A stretch of 64,000 nucleotides of DNA from Anagrus nilaparvatae (taxonomy: Eukaryota > Arthropoda > Insecta > Hymenoptera > Mymaridae). This document shows positions 63,107-64,000 of this stretch, in pieces (position 1 is the stretch's first letter; every line of letters starts with the position of its first letter). A model generated the notes under the pieces. It saw nothing but the letters and a program-made list of their open reading frames with translations, did no database searches and was not told the origin of the DNA. The stretch lies in NCBI GenBank assembly GCA_022575985.1, contig JAKSXM010000263.1, positions 8,784,001 through 8,848,000 of the forward strand, read 5' to 3'. Both the position numbers and the translations under genes were made by a program.

Positions 63107-64000
63107 CCCATTAGTGCCGGGGCGGAAGTTGACGGAAACTCAATGAAAACACTAAGATTTTCAGTAGCTAGAAGGCTTAAAATCATACCATATTGGTAAA
63201 ATGTCTTGCTTTTTCCAAATCCGTCGTTAGTTTTGACCTACCACCCTTCTAAATACCCGAAAAATAGGGGTGAAAAGGGGTAAAACGAGGTTTTTGAGAA
63301 AACGACGGATAAGAGACTGTTAATGTTAAAAAATATAAATAAAAAGATTATCAAATATCATTTTCAGGTGTAAAATTTATATTTTGAATGGAAAAATTTG
63401 ACTGCATATCATATAGGGTAAGATCTTCACCCTTATCTTGTGAATAGGGGTGGTTTTTTCAAAAACTTTGAAAATCCATTCTTTTTGGTTTTTAGTGGAA
63501 TCCTATTAGTAATTTTCGCTGCTGAATCCGAATTTAATGTTAGCATTGAGGTACAACCCCTTTGTATACTAAAAAATAGGGGTGGAATGGGCCAAATGGA
63601 CCCTAAAGTTTTAAAAATAGCTAAATGTTTATAAATCTGATTTCCCTACTGAATCAATACCAAACGTTACTTCTGAGGTGAATTTCTTCAGGCATTCGAA
63701 ATAGGGGTGATGGGGGTAAAATGGACCATTTTGCAACCCCTAAACGATAAATAGGGGTCGTTTTTCAAAAAACTTTAAAAAAATTTGTTTTTTTATTTTT
63801 AATAGAGTCAAGTAATATTTGCTGCTGAATTCGAATTTCATATTGGTTTTCAGATGTTACCCCTCTCAATACTCGAAAATTGGGGTGAAATGGGTAAAAT
63901 GGACCGTAAAGTTTTAACGATAGCAGAAATATTTTTAAATCTTATTTTTCTACTGAATCGATACCAATGTTATTTCTGAAGATAAATTTCTTCAGGCATT
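63107..64000. repeat. ~305 bp tandem repeat continuing past the window
   Basis: Two clear units: AATAGGGGTGGTTTTTTCAA at 63444 and AATAGGGGTCGTTTTTCAAA at 63751; CTTCAGGCATT at 63687 and 63989. Each has ATAGGGGTG…AAAATGGACC and CTACTGAATC words. A diverged earlier unit starts near 63120. The array cuts the Penelope-like element at 63107 and runs off the right edge. Confidence 0.75.

Noticed and set aside
1..64000. tRNA genes, host single-copy genes, viral insertions
   Set aside because: No cloverleaf with A/B boxes, no multi-exon coding pattern apart from the transposase intron, and no viral structural or replication motifs were recognised.

Overview
This 64 kb window looks like a transposon-dense, strongly AT-rich stretch of an animal nuclear genome, most likely an arthropod and probably an insect. 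I base that on the co-occurrence of R1-clade non-LTR retrotransposons with CCHC gag-like ORF1, a Ty1/copia element with a copia-style internal tRNA primer site, a Penelope-like element, Tc1/mariner- and pogo-type DNA transposons, and kilobases of AT-rich fold-back DNA. The order cannot be set from sequence alone. I see no convincing single-copy host gene, rRNA or tRNA gene, and no prokaryotic features.

Layout. 1-13.7 kb is one very large nested inverted repeat. Its outer arms (1-1165 and 12680-13735; the left arm runs off the window edge) pair with each other, further arms pair inside them in the expected order, and several smaller elements have inserted into the arms. 13.7-17.3 kb holds repeat fragments, a 1.1 kb terminal-inverted-repeat (TIR) element and a minisatellite. 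17.3-22.0 kb is a decayed copia-type LTR retrotransposon with both LTRs but a deleted reverse-transcriptase core. 22-36.3 kb is almost wholly non-coding repeat DNA: inverted and tandem arrays, a pogo-type MITE, a TIR element, two fold-back arrays built of 125-160 bp units, and a second copy of an element whose body is a three-monomer higher-order repeat.

37.6-55.9 kb is a GC-richer cluster of non-LTR retrotransposons. Element 1 (+, 37.6-41.8 kb) has an intact ORF1 and a broken ORF2. Element 3 (-, 41.8-47.0 kb) abuts it tail to tail. Element 3's 5' UTR then meets an inverted copy of itself head to head at 47.02 kb. Element 2 (+, 48.1-51.4 kb) is an internally deleted relative of element 1 split by an 852 bp TIR element. 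Next come a fragment of a different, RNase H-bearing clade (51.6-53.0 kb) and the 3' part of an element-3-like copy (54.6-55.96 kb).

55.97-57.63 kb is a degenerate Tc1/mariner-superfamily transposon with a probable intron. 57.9-59.8 kb is a 1.9 kb fold-back element with a perfect 55 bp hairpin at its centre. 60.7-63.1 kb is a 5'-truncated Penelope-like element split by a 960 bp solo LTR. 63.1-64 kb enters a ~305 bp tandem repeat that continues past the window.

The region works as a record of insertions rather than as a set of cooperating genes. In five cases a sister repeat copy, or the restored reading frame of the interrupted gene, gives the empty target site, so element ends and target-site duplications (TSDs) can be set to the base. 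The least explained parts are the 13.7 kb nested palindrome, the higher-order-repeat element, and a short sequence core (TTTTTTGGGTCRCT) that recurs in otherwise different repeat families.
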